Assembly (NCBI GenBank): GCA_002305415.1
Contig: DBQX01000010.1
Location: forward strand, 1 to 27,516
Source: Actinomycetales bacterium UBA1383
Lineage (GTDB): Bacteria > Actinomycetota > Actinomycetes > Actinomycetales > Actinomycetaceae
Direction of reading: 5' to 3'
DNA: 27,516 nucleotides
Shown here one piece after another: positions 1 to 8,920 of the stretch (position 1 is the stretch's first letter; every line of letters begins with the position of its first letter). The notes beneath the pieces were generated by a model that was not told the DNA's origin, did not search any database, and saw nothing but the letters and a program-made list of their open reading frames with translations. Both the position numbers and the translations under genes were made by a program.

Positions 1-607
1 GCCGTCGAGCTCTTCGGCGAGCGCGGCGTCGCAGGCACGAGCCTGAAGGCGATCGCCGCCCGGGCAGGTGTCTCGCCGGCCCTGATCCTCCACCACTACG
101 GCTCGAAGGACGGGCTGCGCGCTGCGTGCGACGAGTGGGTCGCCGCCACGCTGCGCACCACCAAATCGGACGCCGTCGCGCGCGGTGCGAGCCTTGACCC
201 GATTGCCGTCGCCGCGAGCTACGAGGAGTACCGCCCCGTCATCCGGTACCTCGCCCGCACCCTCACCGACGGCAGCCCCCACGTGAACGACCTGCTGGAC
301 GAGCTGGTCGCCGACGCCGAGGCCTACACCGCGGAGGCGGAAGCCGCGGGCCTGATGCGCCCCAGCGCGGACCCGCGGGCACGCGTGGCCCTCCTGATGA
401 TCTGGTCGATGGGGGGACTCGTCCTGCACGAGCACCTCGAGCGCCTCCTGGGCGTGGACCTGCTCGGCGGGGAGGGCTACCCCACCCGGTACGTGCGTGC
501 CGTGATGGAGATCTACTCCCACGGCGTCTTCACCGAGGGCACCTACGCCGCCTTCACCACCATCCAGGACCTCCCGGCCGAGGCGGCCGGTGAAGAAGGA
601 GAAACCC

Positions 608-615
<8 letters not shown>
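1..615 (+). CDS. TetR-family transcriptional regulator (5' end outside window)
   Basis: The reading frame is open from base 1, so the true start lies upstream and only about 204 residues are visible. The N-terminal part carries a TetR-type helix-turn-helix: after LFGERGVAGTSL comes AIAARAGVSPALILHHYGSK, the usual recognition helix followed by the H-Y-x-S-K turn. The rest is a helical ligand-binding and dimerisation domain with no obvious signature. Its stop (TGA, 613-615) overlaps the start of the ABC ATPase gene by 8 nt, so the two are translationally coupled. By analogy with other TetR-ABC exporter operons it probably represses the operon and is released by an exported compound. That role is inferred, because the promoter is outside the window. 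The family call is firm and the ligand is unknown. Confidence 0.9.
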
Positions 616-1521
<906 letters not shown>

Positions 1522-1522
<1 letters not shown>

Positions 1523-3204
1523 TGGCGACGACGACGGCGCCCCGGGCGACCGGCGACGCTGGCCTGGCGTCGCGACGCCGTCGGGCGGACAGCCGCCGCG
1601 GCACGACCGAGACGGGCACGGGAACACTCGTGCGCTTCATGCTGCGGCGGGACCGGGTGAAGCTGCCGCTCTGGATCGGTGGACTGGGCCTCTACATCAT
1701 CTACATCGGGGCCGCGCTGCCACAGCTCGCGCCCGACGAGGCCGGGCTCGCGGGCGCCGCCATCCTGTTCGACTCCCCCATCGGACGCATGTGGGTGGGG
1801 CCCGCGTTCGGGATGGACGCGGTCACCTACGAGCGGTTCTTCGCGGGCGGCTACGCCCTCTACCTGTACCTGCTCGCCGCCCTCATGAACATCCTCCTGA
1901 TCGCGCGGCACACGAGGGCCGAGGAGCAGACCGGACGGTCCGAGGTGCTGCGGGCCAACGTGGTGGGCCGGCACGCGCCACTGACCGCGGCCCTGATCGT
2001 GGCGGGGATCGCCAACGCGGCGACCGCGCTGATCGTGACCGGCCTGGCGATCGGCAACGGGTACGCCGCGGAGGGCTCGGCGCTGGTGGGCGTCACGATG
2101 GGCCTGACCGGCCTGGCCTGGGCCGCGATCACCGCCGTGACCGTGCAGCTCAGCACGACCTCGCGGACGGCGGCCGGGCTCTCCGGCGCGGCCCTCGGGG
2201 TGGCGTTCATGGTCCGGGCGCTCGGGGACATGCTCGCGGTGGGCGGCAGCGCCCTCTCGTGGGCCTCGCCCCTGGGCTGGGGGCAGCAGACCGCCCCGTA
2301 CGTGTACGACCGGTGGTGGCCGCTGCTGCTCCTCGTGGCCCTGACGGCGGCGTGCGTGCCCGCTGCCTACGCGTTGCAGTCCCGGCGCGACTTCGGGGCC
2401 GGCATGCTCGCGGTTCGCGGCGGCCGGGTGGACGCCGCGCCGTCGTTGGGGACGCCGTTCGGGCTCGCGGCCCGGCTGTTGCGCGGCTCCATCATCGGCT
2501 GGGGCTCGGTGATCGCGCTGTTCGGCCTCATCGATGGCGCATTCGCGCAGGCGATGCTGGATGCCGCGGGGGAGATGCCGCAGATGCTGGTGGAGATGAT
2601 GGGCGGCGCCGACGGACTGGCCGAGGGCTACGTCGCCTTCCTGGCCGCCTTCTCCGGATACATGGCCGCGGCCTACGTGGTGTTCGCGGTGCAGGGGCTG
2701 GTCGGGGAGGAACTGCGCGGCCGGGCCGAGGCCGTGCTCGCCACCCCCACCAGCCGGTCCGCGTGGGCGGGGTCCCACTTCGGTGTGGTGGCCGTCGGTG
2801 GGGCGCTCATCATGCTGGTGAGCGGGTTGGTCACCGGCGTGGCGATCGCCGCCGTGACCGGTGACTGGGCCGCGGTCGGACAGTCCGTCTGGGCCCACCT
2901 CAACATGGTGCCGGGCATGCTCGTGGTGGTCGGCGTGAGCGCGCTGATCTTCGGGTGGGCGCCGCGGGCGCTCGCGGTCGTGGGCTGGGCGCTCGTCGGG
3001 GTGATCATCTTCGTGGGTGTGTTCGCCTCGCTGCTCGACTTCCCCGACTGGTTCCTCGACCTCTCGCCGTTCAGCCACCTGGCCCAGATGCCGGTGGAGG
3101 ACTTCGCGTTCGCGCCGGTGCTGTGGCTGACAGTCATCGCGGCGGCGGGCGTGGCACTCGGGCTGGTCGGGCTGGGCCGCCGGCAGGTGGTCAACAAGGG
3201 CTGA
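1522..3204 (+). CDS. ABC transporter permease, polyketide-antibiotic exporter type
   Basis: This 560-residue integral membrane protein begins with a short basic cytoplasmic segment (about 35 residues, ending in RDRVKLPLWIGGL) and then has around 12 hydrophobic segments in two similar halves. That layout and length match the family annotated as putative exporters of polyketide antibiotics (TnrB3-like, COG3559), in which one long permease replaces two ABC-2 subunits. The second half restarts near 2480 (RLLRGSIIGWGSVIALFGLI), suggesting an internal duplication or fusion. Its ATG at 1522 overlaps the stop of the ATPase gene (ATGA), so the two are co-translated. With the TetR gene it forms a complete regulator-ATPase-permease unit that may export a toxic compound. 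The substrate is inferred only at the level of 'hydrophobic drug-like'. Confidence 0.88.
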
Positions 3205-3210
3205 CGAAGC

Positions 3211-3240
3211 TTGTACCGGGCGGACCTCCTGACGTACACT
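3211..3240 (+). promoter_or_regulatory. Promoter of the DUF6364/PIN toxin-antitoxin operon
   Basis: TTGTAC (3211-3216) and TACACT (3235-3240) are separated by 18 nt and look like -35 and -10 boxes of a housekeeping sigma factor. Transcription would begin near 3247, about 26 nt before the GTG of the antitoxin gene. The -10 box overlaps the left arm of an inverted repeat, so a protein bound there would block RNA polymerase. Confidence 0.6.
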
Positions 3241-3267
3241 GGAAACAGATTGTGTACGTCAGGAGGT
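3224..3267. promoter_or_regulatory. 16-bp inverted repeat, probable toxin-antitoxin operator / RNA hairpin
   Basis: The arms 3224-3239 (ACCTCCTGACGTACAC) and 3252-3267 are perfect 16-bp inverted complements around a 12-nt spacer. The left arm covers the -10 box and the right arm contains the AGGAGG ribosome-binding site of the antitoxin gene. This is the usual position for the autoregulatory operator of a type II toxin-antitoxin operon. Transcription from the predicted start (about 3247) would include only the right arm. A transcript read through from the ABC operon would include both arms and could fold, hiding the ribosome-binding site. Confidence 0.65.
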
Positions 3268-3272
3268 TTCGC

Positions 3273-3515
3273 GTGAACACGAAGCTCACCCTGCGGCTGG
3301 ACGAGGACCTGATCCGCGCCGCGAAGGAGCACTCCGCGAGGTCGGGCCGGTCCGTGTCACGGCTGGTGGCGGACTTCTTCGCGCTGATCGAGGCGGAGAG
3401 CCCTCCCCGCGTCACAGAGACCACCCCGCGGGTACGGTCCCTGGTGGGCGCCCTGAGCGGCGCCACCGCGGACGAGAGTGACCACCGGCGTCACCTCCTC
3501 GAGAAGCACGCGTGA
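3273..3515 (+). CDS. Antitoxin, DUF6364 family
   Basis: This 80-residue protein begins MNTKLTLRLDEDLIRAAKEH (GTG start). That is the typical opening of DUF6364 proteins, small ribbon-helix-helix-like antitoxins paired with PIN-domain toxins. The N-terminal strand and two helices (about residues 1-45) should dimerise and bind the operator, and the charged C-terminal tail (about 50-80) is the part expected to wrap the toxin. GTG at 3273 is supported by AGGAGG at 3261-3266, 6 nt upstream. The toxin gene starts 13 nt after its stop. Regulation is probably by the antitoxin, alone or with the toxin, binding the inverted repeat at 3224-3267. Family assignment is from sequence pattern; autoregulation is inferred from the site arrangement. 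Confidence 0.85.
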   Translation: MNTKLTLRLDEDLIRAAKEHSARSGRSVSRLVADFFALIEAESPPRVTETTPRVRSLVGALSGATADESDHRRHLLEKHA

Positions 3516-3528
3516 GGGAGAAGCGCGC

Positions 3529-3957
3529 GTGAGGGTGCTCTTCGACACCAACGTGGTCCTCGACCTCCTCCTCGCCCGCGAACCACACCTGGAACCCGCG
3601 ATCCGCTTGTTCTCCCTCGTCGATCGCGGCGCCGTCGACGGCGTCCTCTGCGCCACCACCCTCACGACAATCCACTACATCGCCTCCCGGACGGTGGGCC
3701 CCGAGGACGTTGCAGGCCACCTCAGCGAGCTGCTGGACATGTTCGAGGTGGCGGCGGTCGACGCGAACGTCCTGCGTGACGCGATCGCACTCCCGTTCGT
3801 GGACTTCGAGGATGCCGTCCTCCACGAGGCGGCCCGGCACGCCGGAGCGCAGGCCATCGTCACACGGAACCTCAGGGACTTCAGCGGGGCTCAGCTTCCC
3901 GTCTTCGAGCCCCGCGAGCTGCTCGCGGCCCTCGACGCCGCTGCCGGCCCGGGCTGA
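3529..3957 (+). CDS. PIN-domain ribonuclease toxin
   Basis: This 142-residue PIN protein is the likely toxin of a type II pair and would cleave RNA using acidic residues that hold Mg2+ or Mn2+. The first motif is clear: VLFDTNVVLDLLL near the N-terminus, with the first catalytic Asp at residue 6. Later come LPFVDFEDAVLHEAARHAGA, with the acidic cluster, and VTRNLRDF, the usual fourth motif (TRN..DF). Length is normal for VapC-like toxins. I chose GTG 3529 because GGGAG (3516-3520) precedes it by 8 nt and translation from there places the first Asp at the usual position. A longer in-frame reading from 3478 would overlap the antitoxin gene. The RNA target cannot be predicted. Confidence 0.9.
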   Translation: MRVLFDTNVVLDLLLAREPHLEPAIRLFSLVDRGAVDGVLCATTLTTIHYIASRTVGPEDVAGHLSELLDMFEVAAVDANVLRDAIALPFVDFEDAVLHEAARHAGAQAIVTRNLRDFSGAQLPVFEPRELLAALDAAAGPG

Positions 3958-4002
3958 CGCGCCCGGCTGACCAGCACGTGCGGCTACCGGTGGACGGTCA
4001 CG

Positions 4003-4017
4003 GCGCCCCCGGGGCGC
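4003..4017 (+). terminator. Possible weak terminator hairpin after the toxin gene
   Basis: A 6-bp GC-only stem (GCGCCC / GGGCGC) with a 3-nt loop lies 45 nt after the toxin stop and before the promoter of the next gene. There is no T-tract. It may be a non-canonical actinobacterial terminator or chance in GC-rich DNA. Confidence 0.25.
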
Positions 4018-4052
4018 GGCGACGGACGGTACCCGGCGCCGTCGTCGTCACC

Positions 4053-4067
4053 TATCATCGCCGGGTG
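4053..4067 (+). promoter_or_regulatory. -10 box of a probable leaderless transcript
   Basis: TATCAT at 4053-4058 is followed by exactly 6 nt and then GTG (4065) and ATG (4068). This geometry puts the transcription start on the G of GTG. No Shine-Dalgarno sequence lies upstream. A -35 box is not evident, which is common for actinobacterial leaderless promoters with a TANNNT -10 element. Confidence 0.55.
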
Positions 4068-4754
4068 ATGGAGACGCGTGAGCAGCTCACCCGCCGCGGC
4101 CTGCGGCTCGCCCAGTTCACCGTCGCATACAACGTGGCCGAGGGCGCGATCGCGATCACCGCGGGCCTGATGGCGGGACTGGTGTCCGTGGTGGGCTTCG
4201 GGGTGGACTCGGCGATCGAGTCGATCGCCGGGGTGCTGGTGGCGCTGCGACTGTCCGCACGGTTGCGGGACGGAGCCTTCGACGAGCGGCGCGAGCGTCG
4301 GGCACTGCGGCTCGTGGCGGTGACGTTCTTCCTGCTCGCCGGGTACGTGACGTTCGAGGGCGTGCGCAGCCTGGTGGAGGGCGAGGTGCCGGACTCCTCG
4401 CCGCTGGCGATCGGGATCCTCGTGGCGTCGCTGATCGTGATGCCGCTGCTGGCCGCGGCGAAGAGGCGGGTGGGGATGGCACTCGGCGGGGATCCGCTCA
4501 TCCTCGCGGATGCCGCGGAGACGCGGATCTGCGTGATGCTCTCGGCCTCCACGTTGCTCGGGGTGGGTCTCTTCCAGCTCACCGGGGCCGCGTGGCTGGA
4601 CCCCGTGGCCGCGTTCGTGATTGCCGCGTTCGCCATCCACGAGGGCCGCGAGGCGTGGGAGGGCGAGCTGGTCGAGGATGACGACGATGCGGACGAGGGT
4701 GGCGGCGCGGACGAGGGTGGCGGCGCGGACGAGGGTGGCGGCGCCGACGACTGA
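4065..4754 (+). CDS. Cation transporter, cation-diffusion-facilitator-like membrane protein
   Basis: This protein of about 229 residues has five to six membrane segments and resembles the CDF transmembrane domain. An amphipathic start (REQLTRRGLRLAQFTVAYN) leads into TM1. TM2 carries VVGFGVDSAIESIAG, a reduced form of the CDF metal-site motif. A later helix begins LADAAETRICVMLSAS, where typical CDF proteins have a second metal site. The large cytoplasmic C-terminal domain of classical CDF proteins is missing. In its place is an acidic tail with three ADEGGG repeats. The frame also reads upstream to 3978, but the start at 4065/4068 fits the promoter and the onset of similarity. The metal substrate is unknown. 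It converges with the DUF305 gene, with only 4 nt between stops. Confidence 0.8.
   Translation: MMETREQLTRRGLRLAQFTVAYNVAEGAIAITAGLMAGLVSVVGFGVDSAIESIAGVLVALRLSARLRDGAFDERRERRALRLVAVTFFLLAGYVTFEGVRSLVEGEVPDSSPLAIGILVASLIVMPLLAAAKRRVGMALGGDPLILADAAETRICVMLSASTLLGVGLFQLTGAAWLDPVAAFVIAAFAIHEGREAWEGELVEDDDDADEGGGADEGGGADEGGGADD
4689..4742 (+). repeat. Three tandem copies of an 18-bp unit in the transporter gene
   Basis: GCGGACGAGGGTGGCGGC occurs three times without a mismatch at 4689-4706, 4707-4724 and 4725-4742, followed by a partial copy. Each unit encodes ADEGGG at the C-terminus. The unit keeps the reading frame, so copy number could change without breaking the gene. Confidence 0.95.
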
Positions 4755-4758
4755 CGCG

Positions 4759-5295
4759 TCAGCCGGCGGGCTCGAACTCCGGGACGGGGCGAGCCTCGGC
4801 GTCGTCGGCCGTGGTGGCGGGGCCGTTCTCCGCGATGTCCTCGATGAGACACTCCATCTCGGCGATCTCGCGGCGCTGGGCGTCGATGATCTCCTGGGCG
4901 AGTTCCCGGACGCGGACGTCCTCGATGCCGGCGCGTTCGCTCGTGAGGATGGCGATGGAGTGGTGGGGGATCATGGCGCGCATGTAGTCGGTGTCGTCGA
5001 CGAGGGCCTGTGAGCGGGCGAGCCACAGCGAGACGCCGCCGAGCACCACGGCGCCCGCGATGATCGCGACGTTCAGGCGCCGGTCCTTGTACATGCCCCA
5101 CATGTAGACGAGCATCACCACGATCATGGTCGCGCCCATGAGGAGCCCCATGTAGAAGCGCATCTCGCTCCACCGCACGTGCTCGAGCGCGTACGTGTTG
5201 GCGTACATGAGGCCGAACATCACCACCGTGGAGGTGGTGATCATCGCCGCGAATCGCAGGTAGTTGCGGTGGCCCTTGCCCGACTCGTGATCCAT
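4759..5295 (-). CDS. DUF305 domain membrane protein
   Basis: This 178-residue protein has three N-terminal membrane helices (about residues 14-34, 46-68 and 72-92) followed by a short DUF305 helical domain. The domain contains the family signature YMRAMIPHHSIAILTSERA (about 103-121) and then a helix ending RREIAEMECLIEDI. The paired histidines and methionines have been proposed to bind metal in this family, but its biochemical role is not established. Several Met residues also line the second membrane helix. ATG at 5295 is preceded by AAGGAG (5305-5310), 9 nt upstream. A promoter is visible at 5358-5386. The last 20 residues are a low-complexity tail. It overlaps no other gene. Confidence 0.88.
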   Translation of the reverse strand: MDHESGKGHRNYLRFAAMITTSTVVMFGLMYANTYALEHVRWSEMRFYMGLLMGATMIVVMLVYMWGMYKDRRLNVAIIAGAVVLGGVSLWLARSQALVDDTDYMRAMIPHHSIAILTSERAGIEDVRVRELAQEIIDAQRREIAEMECLIEDIAENGPATTADDAEARPVPEFEPAG

Positions 5296-5357
5296 CCGAA
5301 CCGTCTCCTTACCTCGGCCCCGTGCGGCGGGGCTCCGCGAGTCTCACGGTCCAAGTG

Positions 5358-5386
5358 ACGCTAGGGCACGCCGATGGGGCCCACAA
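5358..5386 (-). promoter_or_regulatory. Promoter of the DUF305 gene
   Basis: Read on the minus strand, TTGTGG (5381-5386) and TAGCGT (5358-5363) are 17 nt apart, a good actinobacterial -35/-10 pair. The transcript would begin near 5351, giving a leader of about 55 nt. The leader contains a 6-bp GC hairpin at 5317-5333 just ahead of the ribosome-binding site. Confidence 0.55.
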
Positions 5387-5427
5387 CTCGGCGCCGCGGC
5401 AGGTGACGGCGCTGTCCGGTGTTGCGG

Positions 5428-6075
5428 TCAGCTCTCCTGGCCGTCCGCGGCTGCCTGGTCTGCGGCGGCGTCGACAGCGGCGGCCTCGCCCGCCGCGTCC
5501 CCAACCTCGTCCGCAGCCGCCTGGACCCGGTCCACGTAGGCGGCCCACCAAGCCCGGTCATGCTCCGGGAGGTTCTCGTTGCCGGGCAGCAGGCCGACGC
5601 TGCCGTCGATGAGTTCGCGCACGATGTCGGCCTGGCCGGCGTGACGGGCGACGTCCGTGATCACGTGGACGAAGATCGTGTGGAGCGTGACGTGCTGCCG
5701 GTCCTCTCCCCACCACGGCACGAGTCCGGGAGCGTCCAGTTCGAGTGCGTCACTGGTGGCCTCGACCTGGTCCCATGCCTGCCGCAGCAGTTCGCGGATC
5801 GAGTCCGTGGACTCCTCCGCGGGCACCCACATGTCCGCGTTGTCCTCGGCGCCGTCCTCGTACCAGGGGAGCGGGACGCCGGAGGGCCGGCCGAACACCT
5901 CGCCGAAATAGCCCAGCTCGATGCTCGCCACGTGCTTCACCAGCCCGAGCAGGTTGGTGCCGGTGGGGGTGAGAGGCCGGCGGCGATCACGCTCGCCGAG
6001 GCCGTCCAGCTTCCAGAGCAGGGCGTCGTGGAGCGAGCGGAGGTACTGCTTCAGCGTTTCCTTCTCGTCAGCCAT
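5428..6075 (-). CDS. DinB / DUF664 family protein
   Basis: This 215-residue protein has the DinB four-helix-bundle pattern. An N-terminal helix (LKQYLRSLHDALLWKLDGL) is followed by TGTNLLGLVKHVASIELGYFGEVFG, containing the first metal-ligand His, and then HVITDVARHAGQADIVRELIDG, containing the other two. Three histidines in this spacing usually bind a divalent metal, as in bacillithiol- and mycothiol-linked transferases. This DUF664-type branch has no settled activity. After about residue 185 there is an Ala/Asp-rich tail (AAGEAAAVDAAADQAAADG) not needed for the fold. The ATG sits directly after a TAGGGT -10 box and a 6-nt spacer, with no ribosome-binding site, so the mRNA is probably leaderless. 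Confidence 0.88.
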   Translation of the reverse strand: MADEKETLKQYLRSLHDALLWKLDGLGERDRRRPLTPTGTNLLGLVKHVASIELGYFGEVFGRPSGVPLPWYEDGAEDNADMWVPAEESTDSIRELLRQAWDQVEATSDALELDAPGLVPWWGEDRQHVTLHTIFVHVITDVARHAGQADIVRELIDGSVGLLPGNENLPEHDRAWWAAYVDRVQAAADEVGDAAGEAAAVDAAADQAAADGQES

Positions 6076-6087
6076 GCGCCAACCCTA
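6076..6087 (-). promoter_or_regulatory. -10 box of the DinB-like gene (probable leaderless start)
   Basis: Read on the minus strand, TAGGGT (6082-6087) is followed by 6 nt and the ATG at 6075-6073. This is the same hexamer-plus-six geometry as at 4053-4065. No Shine-Dalgarno is present. The box lies at the edge of the truncated gene on the other strand. Confidence 0.5.
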
Positions 6088-7335
6088 GACGGGGCAGGCT
6101 TCTCCCGCCGCGCCCGCACGTTCCGCCTCGATCCCACCGAGGCGATCCTCATCTACGGGCACCTGCCGCCCGAAGCCTCGTACTTCGGCCTCCAGAGCTA
6201 CCTGTTCACCCGCGAGGGCGAGTACCAGACGGACAACGTCACCTACGAGACCTTCGTCAGCCTCGGCAGGGAAGAACTGTTCTTCCACGAGATCCCCGGC
6301 AACCCGGACCGCATCGGGTCCTTCGACAGCCTCAGCGACGCAACGAACAACGCGGTGATCGAACGCCAATCGGGCAGCAGTTGGGACCAGTTGCGTTACT
6401 TCATCATCACGCCGGACCGGTTCATGGACACGCAGGTGCGGCAGGTCCTGAAGAAGCTCTCGGTGGAGCAGCAGGACGTCTTCTCCGAGGCAATCCCCTC
6501 CAACATGAGGTTCGGCCTGGGCGCGGCTGCTGACGAGTTCGTCACCGCCATCCGCTACGCACGGCCTGCCGACGGCGGCGAGGAGGACACGGCGTCGTGG
6601 GAGTGGCGGACCGACCCCGACCTCCGCGTGCTGCGGATCCGGGACACCCGGCCCAACCGGCCGTTCCAGCCGTACCCGGCATGGGAGGCCGACAGCCCCG
6701 AGCCACGCGGCGGCGTCGACGAGTGGTATCTCCAGGACGCCCAGGGCGAGCTCGCCAACGCGGTCAGCGTGGCGTGGGACCAGCCGTGCGCGGACGGTGA
6801 CTGCGTTGCGTCCGGGCGGGCGAAGCCGTTCCTGAACATCCAGGGCTACCCCTTCAACGTCGTCGGACCGCTGTGCGAGGACATCGGGATGGACTGCCTG
6901 GGGGACACCCTCGATACCGTCTACCAGATGCGTCCGGGCCTGTATTTCGACCACGGCGAGGTCTACGCGGTGATCGGCACGCTCGGCACGGCGACAGGGA
7001 ACGCGACATACGTGAGCCTCGGCGTCAACAACCTCGAGCTGAGGCTGGGAGCGCTGAACGTGGACGGATCGGAGCTCGTCGGGAGCGCGGAGGCCTACGG
7101 TGGCGAGGAGTCCGAGAAGCTCTACGTCCATTACTTCACGCGCGACTGCACCGGGCTCGAGGACCTGACCCTCGGCGAGTGCACCTCCGTACCCGACTCC
7201 GAATTCGTGGTTCCCGACGGCGTCGACGCCGCGCTCGTGGAGCGGGACTACATGGCGGCGGGGACGCAGCGGGGCGCCGAGTCCACGCTCCTGCTGCCGT
7301 CCCTCACGCTCACGCTCACGCGGCCCTCCGACTGA
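6076..7335 (+). pseudogene. 5'-truncated gene, probably for an exported protein of unknown function
   Basis: The frame codes for a convincing protein of about 410 residues (from FRLDPTEAILIYG to LTLTLTRPSD). It has varied composition, unlike the antisense shadow upstream, but no usable start. No in-frame ATG, GTG or TTG occurs from 6076 to about 6355, well inside conserved-looking sequence (YFGLQSYLFTREGEY). Upstream of 6076 the other strand is the intact DinB-like gene. Six cysteines fall as three close pairs (CADGDC, CEDIGMDC, CTGLEDLTLGEC), typical of disulfides outside the cytoplasm, yet there is no signal peptide. I infer that a larger secreted or lipoprotein gene lost its 5' part when the DinB region was joined to it. 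I do not recognise the family. A 6-bp repeat (CTCACG) near 7309-7321 encodes LTLTLT. Confidence 0.7.
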
Positions 7336-7345
7336 CTGACGGCGG

Positions 7346-7358
7346 CACTCCCCGAGTG
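7346..7358. terminator. Small hairpin between convergent genes
   Basis: CACTC-ccc-GAGTG forms a 5-bp hairpin in the 39-nt gap between the truncated gene and the DUF222-HNH gene. It is short and has no T-tract, so a terminator role is only possible. Confidence 0.25.
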
Positions 7359-7374
7359 ATCGCGTAGCAGGCGG

Positions 7375-8895
7375 TCAGGCCTGGGGCACGTACTGGTTCT
7401 GCTGCTGCCGTGTGCGCTCCCGGAGGCTCTGGCGTTGGACCCCCGGGCGTGGGGTTCGGTCCGGATCGATCATGGGCGGCGGGATGAACCAGACCACTCC
7501 CTCACGGTCGATCGATATCTCCCAGTGGTGGCGGTGGACCCGGTGGTGGCAGCGCGAACACAACAGGACGCCGTTGCCCAGGTCGGTCCGCCCACCCTGT
7601 ATCCAGTCAACCGTGGCGTGGTGGGCCTCCACGAACGTGGTCTGTCCGCAGGACGCGCATCCGCCATCCCGCTCCCAGAGTGCGAGCACCTGGGCACGGG
7701 AGAACAGCCTCGCCGACCGTCCGAGGTCCAGCGGGATCGAGGCTCCGCCGAAGACGGCGGGCAGCAGGCCCGCCGAGCAGGCCAGGCGGCGGGCGGTGGC
7801 CGCCGAGATGGGCTGGGCAACGCCGTCGATCGTCGCGAACCGGCTCCCTCCGGTACGCTGCTGCAGGTCCTCCACGTCCATACGCACCACCACCGTGGTG
7901 ACGGGCAGTCCGGGGACACGGTCCTCGCAGGCGAGCACGTGCCGGGCGATGTCGGCCAGTCCGTCAGCCCGGATCTGTGCGGAGGAGCGCATCTCGCGCA
8001 TCACCGGTCGTGCGGGAGCCCCATCACCGCCGGCGCCTCGGCCGTCAGCGGGACCGTCGGCGACGTCGTCGCCACCTGGCTGGTTGTGGCCTCGGGCGGC
8101 GCGCTCCGCGGTGGTGACGTAGGCGTCCAGTGCGGCCTTGATCGGGGCGCCGGTCTCGGGGTCGAACACCCCACGCAGGGTGAGACGCCCGGAGCGGTCC
8201 TCGGTCATGACCAACGAGCGGCCCTGCCGGAGGATCTCCTCCCGCGGCTCGACGCCATCGGGGTCCAGGTGCCCGGACATCCGGGCCACCAGCACGTTCA
8301 GGTCGGCGAGGCTGAAGCGGGTGGCGTGCTCCGCCAGCATCTCCTCCGCACGGTCCCGCCGCGCGTGCTCCACCGTCGACGGCAGGCGATCCAGCATCGT
8401 CATGATGAGGTGCGCCGCCTCCACGCTGACCGCACCGGACGCCAGCGCGGCTGCGAGGTGCGGGTGGTCCGCGGGCAGGGACTCGCCGGTGAGCGAGCGC
8501 CGTCGCGCCGTCCCCCGGCCCACGGAGGCCAGCACCGACGCGCGCGCCACCGCGCCGCCCGACGACGCCGCCACCAGCTTCGCCGGGGAGGCGAACCCCG
8601 AGAGGTGCGCGAGCGAATCGGCCCGCGAGCCGAGCGGCGACCGGCGGGCGATCTCGCCGGCCAGGGCCGCGGCGAGGCCATCGACGCGCCGCCCGAGGGC
8701 GGTGACAGAGTCCAGCAGGGCGAGCAGCCCATCGGAGTGCATCTGGCCGACCATCTCGGAGACGTCCCCGGTGGGCAGGAGTCCGAACGGGGGCAGGGCG
8801 CGCGCCCACGCCTCGAACACCGCCGCGGTGGCGGCGTCGAGGCTGGTCAGCGGGCCTGTCATGTGATCCATCGTCTCGTGGACCACTGACATCAT
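7375..8895 (-). CDS. DUF222 / HNH endonuclease domain protein (13E12 repeat family)
   Basis: This protein of about 506 residues has two parts. The N-terminal helical DUF222 region (about residues 10-340) includes SAAT-like helices and a polar low-complexity linker (GGDDVADGPADGRGAGGDG). The C-terminal HNH domain reads CASCGQTTFVEAHHATVDW, then GGRTDLGNGVLLCSRCHHRVHRHHW. It has two Cys-x2-Cys pairs for structural zinc, the His-His of the active site and the conserved N-G. The family is multicopy in many actinobacteria and includes the REP13E12 proteins of Mycobacterium tuberculosis. Its biological role is unsettled. I start it at the double ATG (8895/8892), behind a G-rich stretch. The frame extends to a GTG at 8976, and ATG at 8871 is possible. 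It lies 190 nt downstream of the predicted structured RNA on the same strand. Confidence 0.88.
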   Translation of the reverse strand: MMSVVHETMDHMTGPLTSLDAATAAVFEAWARALPPFGLLPTGDVSEMVGQMHSDGLLALLDSVTALGRRVDGLAAALAGEIARRSPLGSRADSLAHLSGFASPAKLVAASSGGAVARASVLASVGRGTARRRSLTGESLPADHPHLAAALASGAVSVEAAHLIMTMLDRLPSTVEHARRDRAEEMLAEHATRFSLADLNVLVARMSGHLDPDGVEPREEILRQGRSLVMTEDRSGRLTLRGVFDPETGAPIKAALDAYVTTAERAARGHNQPGGDDVADGPADGRGAGGDGAPARPVMREMRSSAQIRADGLADIARHVLACEDRVPGLPVTTVVVRMDVEDLQQRTGGSRFATIDGVAQPISAATARRLACSAGLLPAVFGGASIPLDLGRSARLFSRAQVLALWERDGGCASCGQTTFVEAHHATVDWIQGGRTDLGNGVLLCSRCHHRVHRHHWEISIDREGVVWFIPPPMIDPDRTPRPGVQRQSLRERTRQQQNQYVPQA

Positions 8896-8920
8896 CGCCC
8901 CCACGGACGTCCATCCACAA

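Noticed and set aside
5419..6075. Extension of the truncated gene upstream across the DinB-like gene
   Set aside because: The frame stays open only as the antisense shadow of DinB. Its composition changes sharply at about 6090 and the translated part resembles no protein.
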